Below, one piece after another: positions 53,501-62,393 of a stretch of 64,000 bases of DNA. The notes beneath the pieces are model-generated. The model was given only the letters and a program-made list of their open reading frames with translations, was not told the origin of the DNA and ran no database searches. Positions within the stretch are counted from its first letter, which is position 1; every line of letters begins with the position of its first letter. The stretch lies in NCBI GenBank assembly GCA_016196035.1, contig JACPYM010000039.1:1-64000 (forward strand), written 5' to 3'. The DNA comes from Acidobacteriota bacterium (GTDB lineage Bacteria > Acidobacteriota > Blastocatellia > RBC074). A program made the translations under genes and the position numbers.

Positions 53501-56500
53501 CTCCGTATGGCCCGGCGGTCGGCGATTTCAACAACGACGGCAAACAGGATTTGGCCATTGCCAACAACAGCAGCGCCACCGTTTCCATCCGTCTGGGCGA
53601 TGGCGCGGGCGGCTTCAGCGGCACGACGACCGTCAGCACGGGCAACAATCCATTCGCCATTGCGGTCGGCGATTTCAACGGCGACGGCAATCAGGATTTG
53701 GCCGTGGCTTGCACCAGTGGTGGCCTTGTTTCGATTCGCCTGGGCGATGGCGCGGGCAATTTCAGCGGCACGACGAACATCAGCGCCGGAAGCACTGCCA
53801 AATCCGTCGCGGTCGGTGATTTCAATGGCGACGGCAAGCTGGATTTCGTCACTGCGAACTTTGGCGCGGATACTGCTTCGGTGCGCTTTGGCGATGGCGC
53901 GGGCGGCTTCACCGGTTCGACCAACGTGAGCGTCGGCGATGGGCCGGGGCAGGTCAGGGTGGGCGATTTCGATGGCGACGGCGATCTGGATTTCGCCACC
54001 TCCAATCAAAACGCCGGGACGGTTTCGGTGCGCTTGAATGACGGCGCGGGCAATTTTAGCGGCACGACGGAAATCACCGCCGGCGCGAACCCGGAATTCA
54101 TGGCGCTGGGCGATTTCAACCAAGACGGCAGGCTGGATTTCGTCACCTCCAATCAAAATGCCGGCACGCTTTCGGTGCGCTTCGGTGACGGCGCGGGCAG
54201 CTTTACCGGCACGACGAATCCGACCGTGAGTTCCAGCCCCCGGCAGGTTCTGGCCGGTGATTTCAACAATGATGGCAATCCGGATATCGCCGTCAAGCAG
54301 GCTTCAGCCGAGACAGTGAATTACCTGCTGGGCGACGGGCTGGGCGGCTTCGCTGCGCCGGTCAGCGTTGCAACGACAGGGGCGGGCGGCAGTTTCTTAG
54401 CACTCGGCGATTTCAACGGGGACGGGCGGCAGGATTTCGTCACGACCGACTTCAACGCCGGATTGCTGGCCGTCCGGCTGGGCGGTTGCAATGTAGCCCC
54501 AACGATTATGGCAGGTTCCGCGCTGACTCGGCAGCAAGGCAGTGCGGGCACGAGCGCCACCATCGCCACGGTCAGTGACACCGAAACTGCGGCGGGCAGC
54601 TTGACCGTGACGGCCACGACCGTGCCCACCGGAATCAGCGTGACCGGCATCGGCAACACCAGCGGCACGATCACCGCCACGGTCGCCGCCAACTGCAATG
54701 CCACCCCCGGCGCAAACAGCGTCGTGCTGGCCGTCACCGACGGCAACGGCGCGATGGCTACAGCCAATCTGACCGTCAACGTCACGGCCAACACCGCTCC
54801 CACGCTGACCTACGGCAGTGCGTCGGTGAATGCAGGAGCTGCAACCAGCAACAGCCCGACGACGGCGAGCGACAATGGCTCGATCACCGGTTATGCCGTG
54901 CAAAGCCAGGGCACATACACGGGCACGATTTCAGTCAATTCGTCCGGCGTCGTCTCGCTCAGCAGCGCGGCTCCGGTTGGCACTCATACCATCACCATCC
55001 GAGCCACCGATAACTGCACCGCCACAGCCGATGGGACTTTCACGCTAACGGTCGGCAACAACGCGCCGACGATCCTTGCGGGAGCGGCCTTGACGCGGCA
55101 GCGCGGCACAGCGGGCAGCGTTTCCATGATTGCCACAGCCAATGATGGCGAAACGGCAGCGGGCAGCCTGACGGTCACGGCGACGACCGTGCCGGCAGGT
55201 TTAACCATCACGGGCATCACCAACACGAGTGGCACGATCACGGCGAATGTGGCCGCTGATTGCACGGCCACGCTCGGAGCGAACACCATCGTGCTGACCG
55301 TCATGGACGGCAATAGCGGGACGGCAACGGCGAATTTGACCGTCAACGTTTCAGCCAATACCGCTCCAGCGCTGATATACAGCGCGGCTTCGGTCAATGC
55401 TGGGGCTTCCACAACGAACAGCCCGACGACGGCGACCGACAATGGTTCGATCACCGGATATGCCGTCCAGTCGCAAGGAACGTTTACCGGCACGATGTCA
55501 GTCAATAGTTCCGGCGTCGTTTCCATCAGCAATGCGGCTCCGGTCGGGATGCATACCATCACGATTCGCGCCACGGACAACTGCGCCACGACAACTGATG
55601 CGATGTTCACGCTGACGGTCGGCAACAATCCTCCAATGATCACACCGGCAGCGGCTTTGACACGGCAACGAGGCACGGTTGGTTCGGTTTCCACCATTGC
55701 GACGGTCAGCGATGGAGAAACGGCGGCGGGCGGTTTGGTCGTCACGGCGACGACGGTTCCGACGGGAATCACGGTGACTTCAATCACGAATACGACAGGT
55801 ACAATCATGGCGACAGTCGCGGCGGATTGCACCACGACGCTTGGCGCCAACACGATTGTCCTGACGGTCACTGATGGCAATTCAGGCACGGCGACGGCGA
55901 ACCTGACGGTCAACGTGACGGCGAACACGGCGCCGACGCTGACGTATGCGGCGGCGGCGGTGAGCGCCAGCAGTTCAACCACCAATAGCCCAACGGCAGC
56001 GACCGACAACGGTTCCATCACGGGTTACACCGTGCAAAATGCGGGAACGTACACCGGCACAATCACGGTCAACGCGTCCGGCGTCGTTTCGATCAGCAAT
56101 GCCACACCTGTCGGCATGCACACGATCACGATTCGCGCGACTGACAATTGCGGAGTCACCACCGACGCGACCTTCACGCTGACCGTCAGCGCCGCGAATA
56201 CGACCACGACGATCACCAATGCGGCGGCGTTGGCGGGCACGCCGACGGTGGTTGGCGAAGCGTATGCCGTCAATGTCAGCGTGACGGCTGGGGCGGGCAC
56301 GCCCTCCGGCACGGTGACGGTTTCGGACGGTTCACAAAGCTGCACGATCACATTGCCCGCGACCAGTTGTAATTTGACCAGCACGACGACGGGCGCGCCC
56401 AAGACGCTCACGGCGAGTTACGGCGGCGATGCAAGTTTCAACGCGAGTTCGGGGACGGCGTCGCACACGGTCAACAAAGCCAACACGACGACGACGATCA

Positions 56501-59500
56501 GCAATGCCGGGGCGCTGGGAACCGCGACGGTAGTCGGGCAAAGCTACGCGGTGAATTGGAGCGTGACGGTCAATGCGCCAGGCGCGTTGGGCGTGGCGTT
56601 GACGGGCAATGTGACGGTGGATGCGGGCGGCGGGAATAGCTGCACGGCGGCGGTCAGCGCGGGGACGTGCAACATCACTTCGACCACCGCTGGAGCAAAG
56701 AGCATTACGGCCACTTATGCGGGTGATACAAACTACAACGGCAGCGCGTCAAGCAGTGCCTCCCACACGGTCAACGCGGCCAACACCACAACGACGATCA
56801 CCAATTCCGGGGCGCTCGGCACGGCCTCAACAGTTGGTCAGGCGTATGCAGTCAATTGGAGCGTGACGGTCAATTCGCCCGGCGCCGTGGGCGCAGCATT
56901 GACCGGTAACGTGACGGTCAGCGACGGTTCACAAACCTGCACGGCGGCGGCCAGCGCGGGAACCTGCAATCTGACTTCGACCACGGCAGGCGCGAAGACG
57001 ATTACGGCTATGTATGCCGGCGATTCCAACTACAACACCAGCACGTCAAGCGGCGTCCCGCATACGGTCAATGGGGCGGCGACGACGACGACAATTAGCA
57101 ATGAGGCTTCGTTAGCCAACACGCCCACCGTCGTTGGCCAGTCATACAGCGTCAGCGCCAATGTGACGGTCAACGCCCCCGGCATGGGCACGCCGGGCGG
57201 CACAGTGAATGTCAGCGATGGCACGGGGGCGACTTGCATGATCACGCTGAGCGGAGGCACGGGCAGTTGCAATCTGACTTCGACGACCGTCGGCACGCCG
57301 AAGACCATCACCGCGAGCTACGTCGGCGACACGAATTTCGCCACGAGTTCAACGACGGCCTCGCATACGGTCAACAAAGCCAACACCACGGCGAGCATTT
57401 TCTCCGATGCGCCTGATCCGTCGGTGGTCGGGCAGAATGTGACGGTGACATACAACATCAATGCGACCTCACCGGGTGGCGGGACTCCGACGGGGAATGT
57501 GCTGGTGACGGACGGCGTCAATTCCTGCACAGGCACGGTGGCGACGGGGCAATGCGTGATTGCGCTCTTTACGCCGGGTGTGCGGACGCTGACGGCGACC
57601 TATCAAGGCGATGCGAATTACAACGCCAGTCCGGCTTCGACCGGAGCGGGCCATCAGATCAACAAGGCGGATACCACGACGACCATTACTGCCGACACGC
57701 CCGATCCCTCGGTCTTCGGTGGCAACGTGACGGTCAACTTCACGGTCGCGGCGGCTGCGCCGGGCAGCGGCACGCCGACCGGCAACGTCATCGTGACGGT
57801 CAGCGGCGGCACTGAAACCTGTACGAGCACGGTGGCGGCGGGGACTTGCACCTTGGCGTTGACGGGGCTGGGTAATCGCACGCTCACGGCGACGTATCAA
57901 GGCGACACCGGCTATAACGGCAGCGCCTCGGCAGGCGCACTGCATACGGTCAACAAGGCTGACACAGTAACGACGATTGTCAGCGACAATCCGGATTCGT
58001 CGGCGGTCAGCCAGAACGTAACGGTGGTGTTTACTGTCGTGGCAACTGCACCGGGCGCGGGCACGCCGAGCGGCAACGTGGTCGTGACGGCCAGCGGCGG
58101 AGCGGAAACCTGTACGGGGACGGTCGCGGCGGGTTCGTGCGTGATCAGCTTGACCGCGCCGGGCAGCCGCACGTTGACAGCAACCTATGCGGGCGACACG
58201 AACTTCAACGGCGGGACGGACACCGAGCCGCATACGGTGGTCGCGCCGCCTGCGCTTGCCAAGGCGTTCAGTCCGGCGAGCGTGCCGGTCAATCAGATTT
58301 CGACCTTGACCTTTACCATCACCAATCCGGCGGCGAACACGGTGGCGCTGACGGGCGTGGGCTTCACCGACACCTTCCCGAACGCGCCGAATCTGGTGGT
58401 CGCCAATCCACCCAATCCGGTGCTCACCAATTGCGGCGGCGGCGTGCTGACGGACGACACCAACGGCGCGCTGACGGCGAGCGATCCGGGCGTCAAGTTG
58501 AGCGGCGCGACAGTCGCGACCGGCGTGCCTTGCACCGTCAGTGTGAACGTCACGCCACTGGCCCAAGGCCCCTTCGTCAACATCAGCGGCAATGTCAGTT
58601 CGACCAATGGCGGCACGGGCAACACGGCAACGGCGACCTTGCTGACCAATACGCCGCCAACCATCAGCAGTAACAACATGCCGGTCAAAGCGGGCAGCAA
58701 TGCGGCGAGCTTCACCATCGCGACGGCCTTTGATCCCGATCAATCAGCCAACACGTTGGGCATTACCATCAACGGCAATCCGACGACGGCGAGCAGCAAC
58801 GGCGTGACGGTCAGTAGTGTCACCATCACATCCGGCGGCGGGGTGACGGCGAACATCACGACCACCTGCGCGGCGACGACCGCCACCTTCGCGTTGATCG
58901 TCACCGACAACCAGAACGTCACGGGCACGGGCACGCTAACCGTGACAGTCACGCCCAATACACCGCCGGTGTTGAGCTACAACGCGGCGACGGTGACGGC
59001 GGGCACGACGCCGACCTTCCTCCCGGTGGCGGGGCCGAGCGACAACGGGGCGGTTAATCCGCTCGTGTTGCAAGGCGTGGCACCCAACAATGGCGGGCTG
59101 GTCATCTCCCTCAACGCGGCGACAGGTCAAGTCACGGTGCTGAGCGCGGCGCTTATCGGCAATTACACGGTGACGGTCACGGCGACGGACAATTGCGGCG
59201 CGACGACCACGGCCACGCTGCCCATCACGGTCGTCTGCCCGACGATCACGGTGAATCCGGCGAGTCTGCCGGGTGCGACGGTCAACACGGCCTATGCGCA
59301 GAGCCTCACGGCCAGTCCGGCGGGCGGCAATTACACCTTCGCGGTGACGAGCGGATTGCTGCCGGCGGGGTTGACGCTGAACGCGAATGGCAGCTTCAGC
59401 GGCGCGCCGACGCAAAGCGGGACCTTCAACTTCCGCCTCACAGCGTCAGGGTTTGGCGGCTGCACGGGCTTCCGCGATTACACGCTTGTGGCGACCTGTC

Positions 59501-61374
59501 CGACCATCACACTGACGCCCGCCAGTTTGCCGGGTGGGACGGTCGGCACAGCCTACAGCCAAGCGGTTTCGGCGTCTCCCGCTGGCAGCTACAGCTACGC
59601 GGTGTCGTCGGGGGCGCTGCCAACGGGCTTGACGCTCAATGCTTCAACTGGGGCCATTACCGGCACCCCAACCACGAACGGCAGCTTCACGTTCACCATT
59701 CGCGCCAGCGCGGGTGCGTGCAACGGTTCAAGCAGCTACAGCGTAACCATCGCCTGCCCGACCATCACGTTGGGCGCACTGGCGAACGGGCAAGCCGGGA
59801 TCTCTTACTCGCAAACGATCAGCGTGTCACCGGCGGGCAGTTACACCTTCGCCATCCTCACGGGTAATTTGCCGAGCGGCTTGAGCTTGAACACGGCGAC
59901 CGGCGTCATCAGCGGCTTGCCGACGGTGACGGGTACGTACAGCTTCACGCTGCGCGCGCAAACAGCGGGCGGGTGCAACGGCACGCAAAGCTACGCGCTG
60001 GTGATTACTTGTCCGACCGTGACCTTGTCGCCGGCCAGTCTGCCCAACGGGACGGTGGGGACGGCGTATAGCCAGAGCCTGGCGGCCAGTCCGGCGGGCG
60101 GCAATTACACGTATGCCGTGACGAGCGGCGCGCTGCCGGCGGGGCTGAGTTTGAATCTGGCGACGGGCTTGCTGAGCGGGACGCCGAGCAGCAGCGGCAC
60201 GTTCACGTTCCGGATCACGGCCAGCGGCTTTGGCGGCTGCACGGGCTTCCGCGATTACACGCTGGTGATCAGCGGCGGCGGGTGTCCGACCATCACGCTG
60301 CCCGCCACGTTGCCCAACGGCGGCGTGGGAACACTTTACAACAATTCCGTAGCGGCTTCGCCTTCCGGCAGCTACAGCTACACGGCGACGGGCAGCTTGC
60401 CGCCAGGGGTAACGCTCTATGGCTCCGGGCTGCTCTTCGGCTACCCGACGACGCCGGGCAGCTACACCTTCACGATCACAGCGACACAGGGCGCTTGCAC
60501 GGGTACGCAAAGCTACACGGTCTTGGTTAGCGCCGGAGCCTTTGCGCCGCTGGATTTCGACGGTGACCGCAAGAGTGAACTGCTGACGCGCCAAGGCAAC
60601 GCCTGGACGCTTACGCTAAGCCAGAGCGGTCTGCGCGAAACCTATACGCTGGGCGAAGCGGAAGACCAAGCCGCCTTTGGCGACTATGACGGTGACGGTC
60701 GCGTAGACTTGGCCGTTTATTGCCCGACGGCGGCGCACTGGCTAATTCGGCTGAGCAGCACGGGCGTCACCATCACGCGTCAACTGGCCGACCTCTTACC
60801 GAGTGCCACGCTGCTCCCCGTCACGGCGGACTTCGACGGCGACGGCATCACCGACTTGGCGCTCTTTGACGCCGCCACGGCGGAATGGCAAGTCGAACGC
60901 AGCCACGATGGCAAACGCTTGACTTGGCAATTCGGCGCGGCAGCGGACGTGCCCGTCGCGGCGGATTACGATGGCGACGGCAAGGCCGACCTGGCTGTTT
61001 ACCAACGCGCCACCGGCACCTGGTTGATTCGGCAATCCAGCGATGGGGTGGAACTCAACCGGCAATTCGGTGGGCCGAAAGACCAGCCGCTGCCGGGCGA
61101 TTACGATGGCGACGGCAAAGCCGATCTCGCCGTCTGGCGGACCACTGAAGCCACGTTGTACCTGAGCCAGAGCGCAACGCAACAAATGACCCGCTGGGCA
61201 GTGGGTTTAAGCTCAACAAATGACTGGGTGCTGCCCGGTGATTTCGACGGCGATGGCAAGCTGGAACTGGCGGTCTGGCGCGGGGCGGTTGGCACTTGGT
61301 TTATTTGGCAAAGCGCCACACAGGATTACCGGCTGGTGGTTTGGGGGACAACGGCGGCTCCGTTCCGGAATTGA
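47521..61374 (+). CDS. giant secreted multi-domain repeat protein, 4617 residues
   Basis: ATG at 47521 follows GAGAGGAG. A signal segment (about 20-40, LFITLGAGLALAVIATFAWG) precedes: beta-helix/CSLREA unit with DIGAYE end (to about 400); Ig-like; CSLREA unit 2 with CTLRAAIEEINAL (about 520), Gly-rich block (616-794) and DIGAYE; two He_PIG Ig domains; CSLREA unit 3 with Gly-rich block (1261-1484) and DIGAYE (1686); Ig repeats; FG-GAP/VCBS repeats (1981-2324, DFNGDG); three near-identical Ig pairs (2324-2890); Big_3_5 repeats (2890-3574, TATYAGDTNYN); a DUF11-like domain (3577-3707); Ig; five He_PIG domains (3905-4339); C-terminal VCBS repeats (4340-4617, DYDGDGKADLAV). An adhesin or matrix protein is likely. 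No sorting tail is visible. The frame is uninterrupted. Confidence 0.88.
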   Translation: MNSLLTALQSMLRRRAAHLFITLGAGLALAVIATFAWGGVSADSLGKFGITEQSRVGQLIKRLAPKAKLSPAGKAALFATLTVTSGADSGSTTLRGRIASAVAGDTIVFSGVTTVTLTSGELLIDKDLTINGGTNGVTITRSSGTFRIFNISTGTVSMSKLTITNGNNGSGQAGGVQNNGTLTMTDCAVTGNTSVQGGGIQNDSVLTMTNCTISGNTSTGPGGGLESFGTTTSLTNCTISGNSASSNGGAFSMDAGNLNLTNCTVANNTAGTGGGLYVPGGTHLLKNTIVASNTAATSNNISGTVSSSSSYNLIGIGGTGGLTNGTNGNQINVSNPLLDVLASNGGYTQTIALLSGSPALDKGAAVAGVTTDQRGQTRPFDLPSIAPATSGDDSDIGAYEMQVTCNTVTVNPSTLPNGTIGVGYTQTLTASGGTAPYTFAVTAGTLPAGLTLASDGSLSGIPTAAGAASFTITASYTTFGISCTGSRAYTMTIGSCPAAVSFTVNNTGDTSDTSPGNGICSASGGGCTLRAAIEEINALSACTNTINFSVSGTINLTAVGNSTYGPSALVINRNITINGNGIVLQRASGVTRLRQFYVSPYGNLTLNQVTLQNGVALGGNGGNGNANGNGENAGAAAGLGGAIFNEGTLTINRSTLTANLAQGGNGGSSTVFVGPAGGAGGGGMGGDGGGGGGTNGGDGGTPNGGTGSTTSNTAGGSGGAGGGGGGGKGSANGGNGGFGGGGGASGSGGFGGNGGFGSGGGSGSSAGGGHNVGGFGANDGGGNTAGGGGAGLGGAVFNNYQGIITITNSTLSGNTVTGGTGGLNQTTFGSVAFALGSGLFNRNGTVTIVSSTFNDSIYNLGASNTDTSGGTTRSGASMTIDSTIISTCSNNSGTVTGPLANKNLIQNNSGCDTPALTGNPMLAPLGNYGGSTPTHALLAGSPAIDAGDNSVTGSPYNLTTDQTGQPRQANGTVDIGAYENQLSLSPVTLPNAQVSVAYNQTITASGGTPTYTFAVTSGSLPTGLSLSSGGVLSGTPSSSGGPFSFVVTATDSGGKKGSRQYNTVTICGTLSATPASLTNATFGNGYSQLLTGTGGTAPYTFAVTGGALPSGMTLTQSGTLQGSPVIAGTSNFTVTITDVNGCFGTKAYALVVDANACTPAAITVTSNADSGTGSLRQAITDICGGGTITIQSGLGTISLSTIGNSAFGPTALGISNKAVIINGNGATIERLSGVTNLRLFYIDPTGYLNLQNVTLQNGLAKGGNGGGGGGGGGGGLGGAIVNQGNLTVQNSTLTNNQALGGNGSASSSGGGGGGGMGFNGGSGGSGGGGGGGRDSVGANSGSSAGGAGGGPSGGGGANGTAGTGASHGAGGVGNTGGGGGGTSGSASGSSGNGGAGGFGGGGGGAGSSGFGLAIGTSGVGGFGGGGGGGGNSGLTSNAGAAGGFAGGGGGGGNGRNGGAGGFAGGSGGDGNGTGGGGGGLGGGIFNYFGSVTLINSTLSGNTAQGGNGGNGTTTGSAGGCGFGGSIFNYNGAVTVVAATLSNNTVTGGTNGTPAPATSSDAGGGGIYNLGDGALARLSVVGSILANTGSSATDCASGILNSGTTSITGNNSLIENNNACGSPALTADPNLGTLADNGGFTFTHALMAGSPAINAGDNSLTGAPYNLTTDQRGTGFTRNAGGTVDIGAYEVQPPNTAPTITAQAGLSRQQGSPGSNTQIATVNDTESGAAGVTVTVTSLNPANGVTVSNIVNTNGTITADISADCTATNASFTLQANDGSLMATATLNVAVTTNTAPTLSYNNASVNFGNATTVSPDTGPSDNGSVSTITVQSVTPSTAPATITVDSTTGVVTVPNNVPAGSYTVTIRVTDNCSATTDATFTLTVNALAPTLGNYSTTTVTLGAQATVTPDAAPTNTTSITAKASSGFNGTFDANPATGVVKIINAHPAGTFTVTVTACGAGGSTTKTCTLTVQSGTACATTPLFSSAPNLSVGSPYGPAVGDFNNDGKQDLAIANNSSATVSIRLGDGAGGFSGTTTVSTGNNPFAIAVGDFNGDGNQDLAVACTSGGLVSIRLGDGAGNFSGTTNISAGSTAKSVAVGDFNGDGKLDFVTANFGADTASVRFGDGAGGFTGSTNVSVGDGPGQVRVGDFDGDGDLDFATSNQNAGTVSVRLNDGAGNFSGTTEITAGANPEFMALGDFNQDGRLDFVTSNQNAGTLSVRFGDGAGSFTGTTNPTVSSSPRQVLAGDFNNDGNPDIAVKQASAETVNYLLGDGLGGFAAPVSVATTGAGGSFLALGDFNGDGRQDFVTTDFNAGLLAVRLGGCNVAPTIMAGSALTRQQGSAGTSATIATVSDTETAAGSLTVTATTVPTGISVTGIGNTSGTITATVAANCNATPGANSVVLAVTDGNGAMATANLTVNVTANTAPTLTYGSASVNAGAATSNSPTTASDNGSITGYAVQSQGTYTGTISVNSSGVVSLSSAAPVGTHTITIRATDNCTATADGTFTLTVGNNAPTILAGAALTRQRGTAGSVSMIATANDGETAAGSLTVTATTVPAGLTITGITNTSGTITANVAADCTATLGANTIVLTVMDGNSGTATANLTVNVSANTAPALIYSAASVNAGASTTNSPTTATDNGSITGYAVQSQGTFTGTMSVNSSGVVSISNAAPVGMHTITIRATDNCATTTDAMFTLTVGNNPPMITPAAALTRQRGTVGSVSTIATVSDGETAAGGLVVTATTVPTGITVTSITNTTGTIMATVAADCTTTLGANTIVLTVTDGNSGTATANLTVNVTANTAPTLTYAAAAVSASSSTTNSPTAATDNGSITGYTVQNAGTYTGTITVNASGVVSISNATPVGMHTITIRATDNCGVTTDATFTLTVSAANTTTTITNAAALAGTPTVVGEAYAVNVSVTAGAGTPSGTVTVSDGSQSCTITLPATSCNLTSTTTGAPKTLTASYGGDASFNASSGTASHTVNKANTTTTISNAGALGTATVVGQSYAVNWSVTVNAPGALGVALTGNVTVDAGGGNSCTAAVSAGTCNITSTTAGAKSITATYAGDTNYNGSASSSASHTVNAANTTTTITNSGALGTASTVGQAYAVNWSVTVNSPGAVGAALTGNVTVSDGSQTCTAAASAGTCNLTSTTAGAKTITAMYAGDSNYNTSTSSGVPHTVNGAATTTTISNEASLANTPTVVGQSYSVSANVTVNAPGMGTPGGTVNVSDGTGATCMITLSGGTGSCNLTSTTVGTPKTITASYVGDTNFATSSTTASHTVNKANTTASIFSDAPDPSVVGQNVTVTYNINATSPGGGTPTGNVLVTDGVNSCTGTVATGQCVIALFTPGVRTLTATYQGDANYNASPASTGAGHQINKADTTTTITADTPDPSVFGGNVTVNFTVAAAAPGSGTPTGNVIVTVSGGTETCTSTVAAGTCTLALTGLGNRTLTATYQGDTGYNGSASAGALHTVNKADTVTTIVSDNPDSSAVSQNVTVVFTVVATAPGAGTPSGNVVVTASGGAETCTGTVAAGSCVISLTAPGSRTLTATYAGDTNFNGGTDTEPHTVVAPPALAKAFSPASVPVNQISTLTFTITNPAANTVALTGVGFTDTFPNAPNLVVANPPNPVLTNCGGGVLTDDTNGALTASDPGVKLSGATVATGVPCTVSVNVTPLAQGPFVNISGNVSSTNGGTGNTATATLLTNTPPTISSNNMPVKAGSNAASFTIATAFDPDQSANTLGITINGNPTTASSNGVTVSSVTITSGGGVTANITTTCAATTATFALIVTDNQNVTGTGTLTVTVTPNTPPVLSYNAATVTAGTTPTFLPVAGPSDNGAVNPLVLQGVAPNNGGLVISLNAATGQVTVLSAALIGNYTVTVTATDNCGATTTATLPITVVCPTITVNPASLPGATVNTAYAQSLTASPAGGNYTFAVTSGLLPAGLTLNANGSFSGAPTQSGTFNFRLTASGFGGCTGFRDYTLVATCPTITLTPASLPGGTVGTAYSQAVSASPAGSYSYAVSSGALPTGLTLNASTGAITGTPTTNGSFTFTIRASAGACNGSSSYSVTIACPTITLGALANGQAGISYSQTISVSPAGSYTFAILTGNLPSGLSLNTATGVISGLPTVTGTYSFTLRAQTAGGCNGTQSYALVITCPTVTLSPASLPNGTVGTAYSQSLAASPAGGNYTYAVTSGALPAGLSLNLATGLLSGTPSSSGTFTFRITASGFGGCTGFRDYTLVISGGGCPTITLPATLPNGGVGTLYNNSVAASPSGSYSYTATGSLPPGVTLYGSGLLFGYPTTPGSYTFTITATQGACTGTQSYTVLVSAGAFAPLDFDGDRKSELLTRQGNAWTLTLSQSGLRETYTLGEAEDQAAFGDYDGDGRVDLAVYCPTAAHWLIRLSSTGVTITRQLADLLPSATLLPVTADFDGDGITDLALFDAATAEWQVERSHDGKRLTWQFGAAADVPVAADYDGDGKADLAVYQRATGTWLIRQSSDGVELNRQFGGPKDQPLPGDYDGDGKADLAVWRTTEATLYLSQSATQQMTRWAVGLSSTNDWVLPGDFDGDGKLELAVWRGAVGTWFIWQSATQDYRLVVWGTTAAPFRN

Positions 61375-61469
61375 GCCGTGCCAGGAGATTACGCTGGCGA
61401 TGGTCGCACCGACGTCAAGGTGTGGTGAGCTTCCGATCAGAGTTGGTACTTCAACTAATCTGACGGTCA

Positions 61470-61658
61470 CTACTCAGCCCCAAGGGGGCGCAATATGATA
61501 GCCCGGTGCAACGCACCGGGTCAGCAGATGGATTGGTTTCCAAGCCCCAACGGGGCGCAATAACTATTGCGCCCCGTTGGGGATCACCTGAGCTGCTGTC
61601 CTGCTCCCAGGGCGTTGCCTGGGTTTCTTTACTTCGCCCCGTTGGGGCTGAGTAGTTA
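61470..61658. repeat. nested palindrome of CCCCAACGGGGCG words
   Basis: Outer arms ACTACTCAGCCCCAA near 61470 and their complement near 61644-61658. Inner perfect arms of 18 bases, CCCCAACGGGGCGCAATA (61545-61562) and the complement (61565-61582), separated by two bases. A smaller hairpin CCCGGTGCAACGCACCGGG is at 61502. Confidence 0.8.
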
Positions 61659-62007
61659 CACGGGCGGAACATACAACCACGCACGCAAGGTCTGACGGAT
61701 TTACCGGTGAGCAGAACGCTGCGGTAAAGCGACTGAAGCGGCAGCAGCACACGCAGTCAGCAACGGGTGGGTAGCATTCACGATACGCCACCCACTCGTT
61801 GCGGCCCTTTCGCCCTGAACAAAGGGCCGCACCAGTCACTTTCCCAGCAGGCTGAAACCGGAACCCCCGAACGCCTTGCTGAGTTCTTGGCGGCACACCT
61901 AACCGCACTTCAAAAATTCCACGAAAACTCCACTCTTTCAGCTACGCGCCGTGCGTTTTCTCACGGCCAGGGCTTTTGCAAAGTCGCCAGCGCGAGCGCT
62001 CGAACGG

Positions 62008-62113
62008 TTTGACTGACTCCTGATTCCTGGTTCCTGATTCCTGACAAATTGAAAATCAGCCGGTATTTTCAGTTTAGCAGGAATCGGGAGTCAGGAATCA
62101 GGAGTCAGTCAAA
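62008..62113. repeat. palindrome of CTGATTCCTG words
   Basis: Perfect 22-base outer arms (62008-62029 and 62092-62113), which read TTTGACTGACTCCTGATTCC at the left. Further TTCCTGATTCCTG and GAATCGGGAGTCAGG words lie inside. A related partial sequence occurs at 43130-43165. Confidence 0.8.
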
Positions 62114-62393
62114 GGTCTTGGGCGGATGTTTTAAGGACTTTGCAAAAGCCCTGTTCTCACGACCCCGCCACGGGGGGCGTGCTTGCTTTTCCCAGCGGAA
62201 TCGGGTTAAGAATGCCCAGCAGTTTTGGTCGCAAGGAGCTAGCGGTTACCTTGCGCGTCTGCCTGCCAAGAAAAAACCCTGCACGGGTCGTCCTAAACGA
62301 GAGCAAAATTTTGGGCGAAATTCAGGTGCTTCACCCGGCCCGCTGGCCCAGTTGTCAGCGGCGCAATTTGTTTTATTGGAGAATGCAATTCTG

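Larger units (their letters stand above)
61375..62393. other. 1-kb noncoding region filled with palindromes
   Basis: No gene is supported. It holds a palindrome of AGCCCCAACGGGGCGCAATA words (61470-61658), two hairpins at 61758-61840 (GGTGGGTAGC/GCCACCCAC and GCGGCCCTTT/AAAGGGCCGC) and a CAGGAATCAGGAGTCAG palindrome (62008-62113). The promoter of the peptidase gene must lie in the last 280 bases. Confidence 0.6.

Noticed and set aside
47521-61374. PEP-CTERM or other sorting tail on the giant protein
   Set aside because: The C-terminus ends in VCBS repeats (GTTAAPFRN) with no hydrophobic helix or basic tail.
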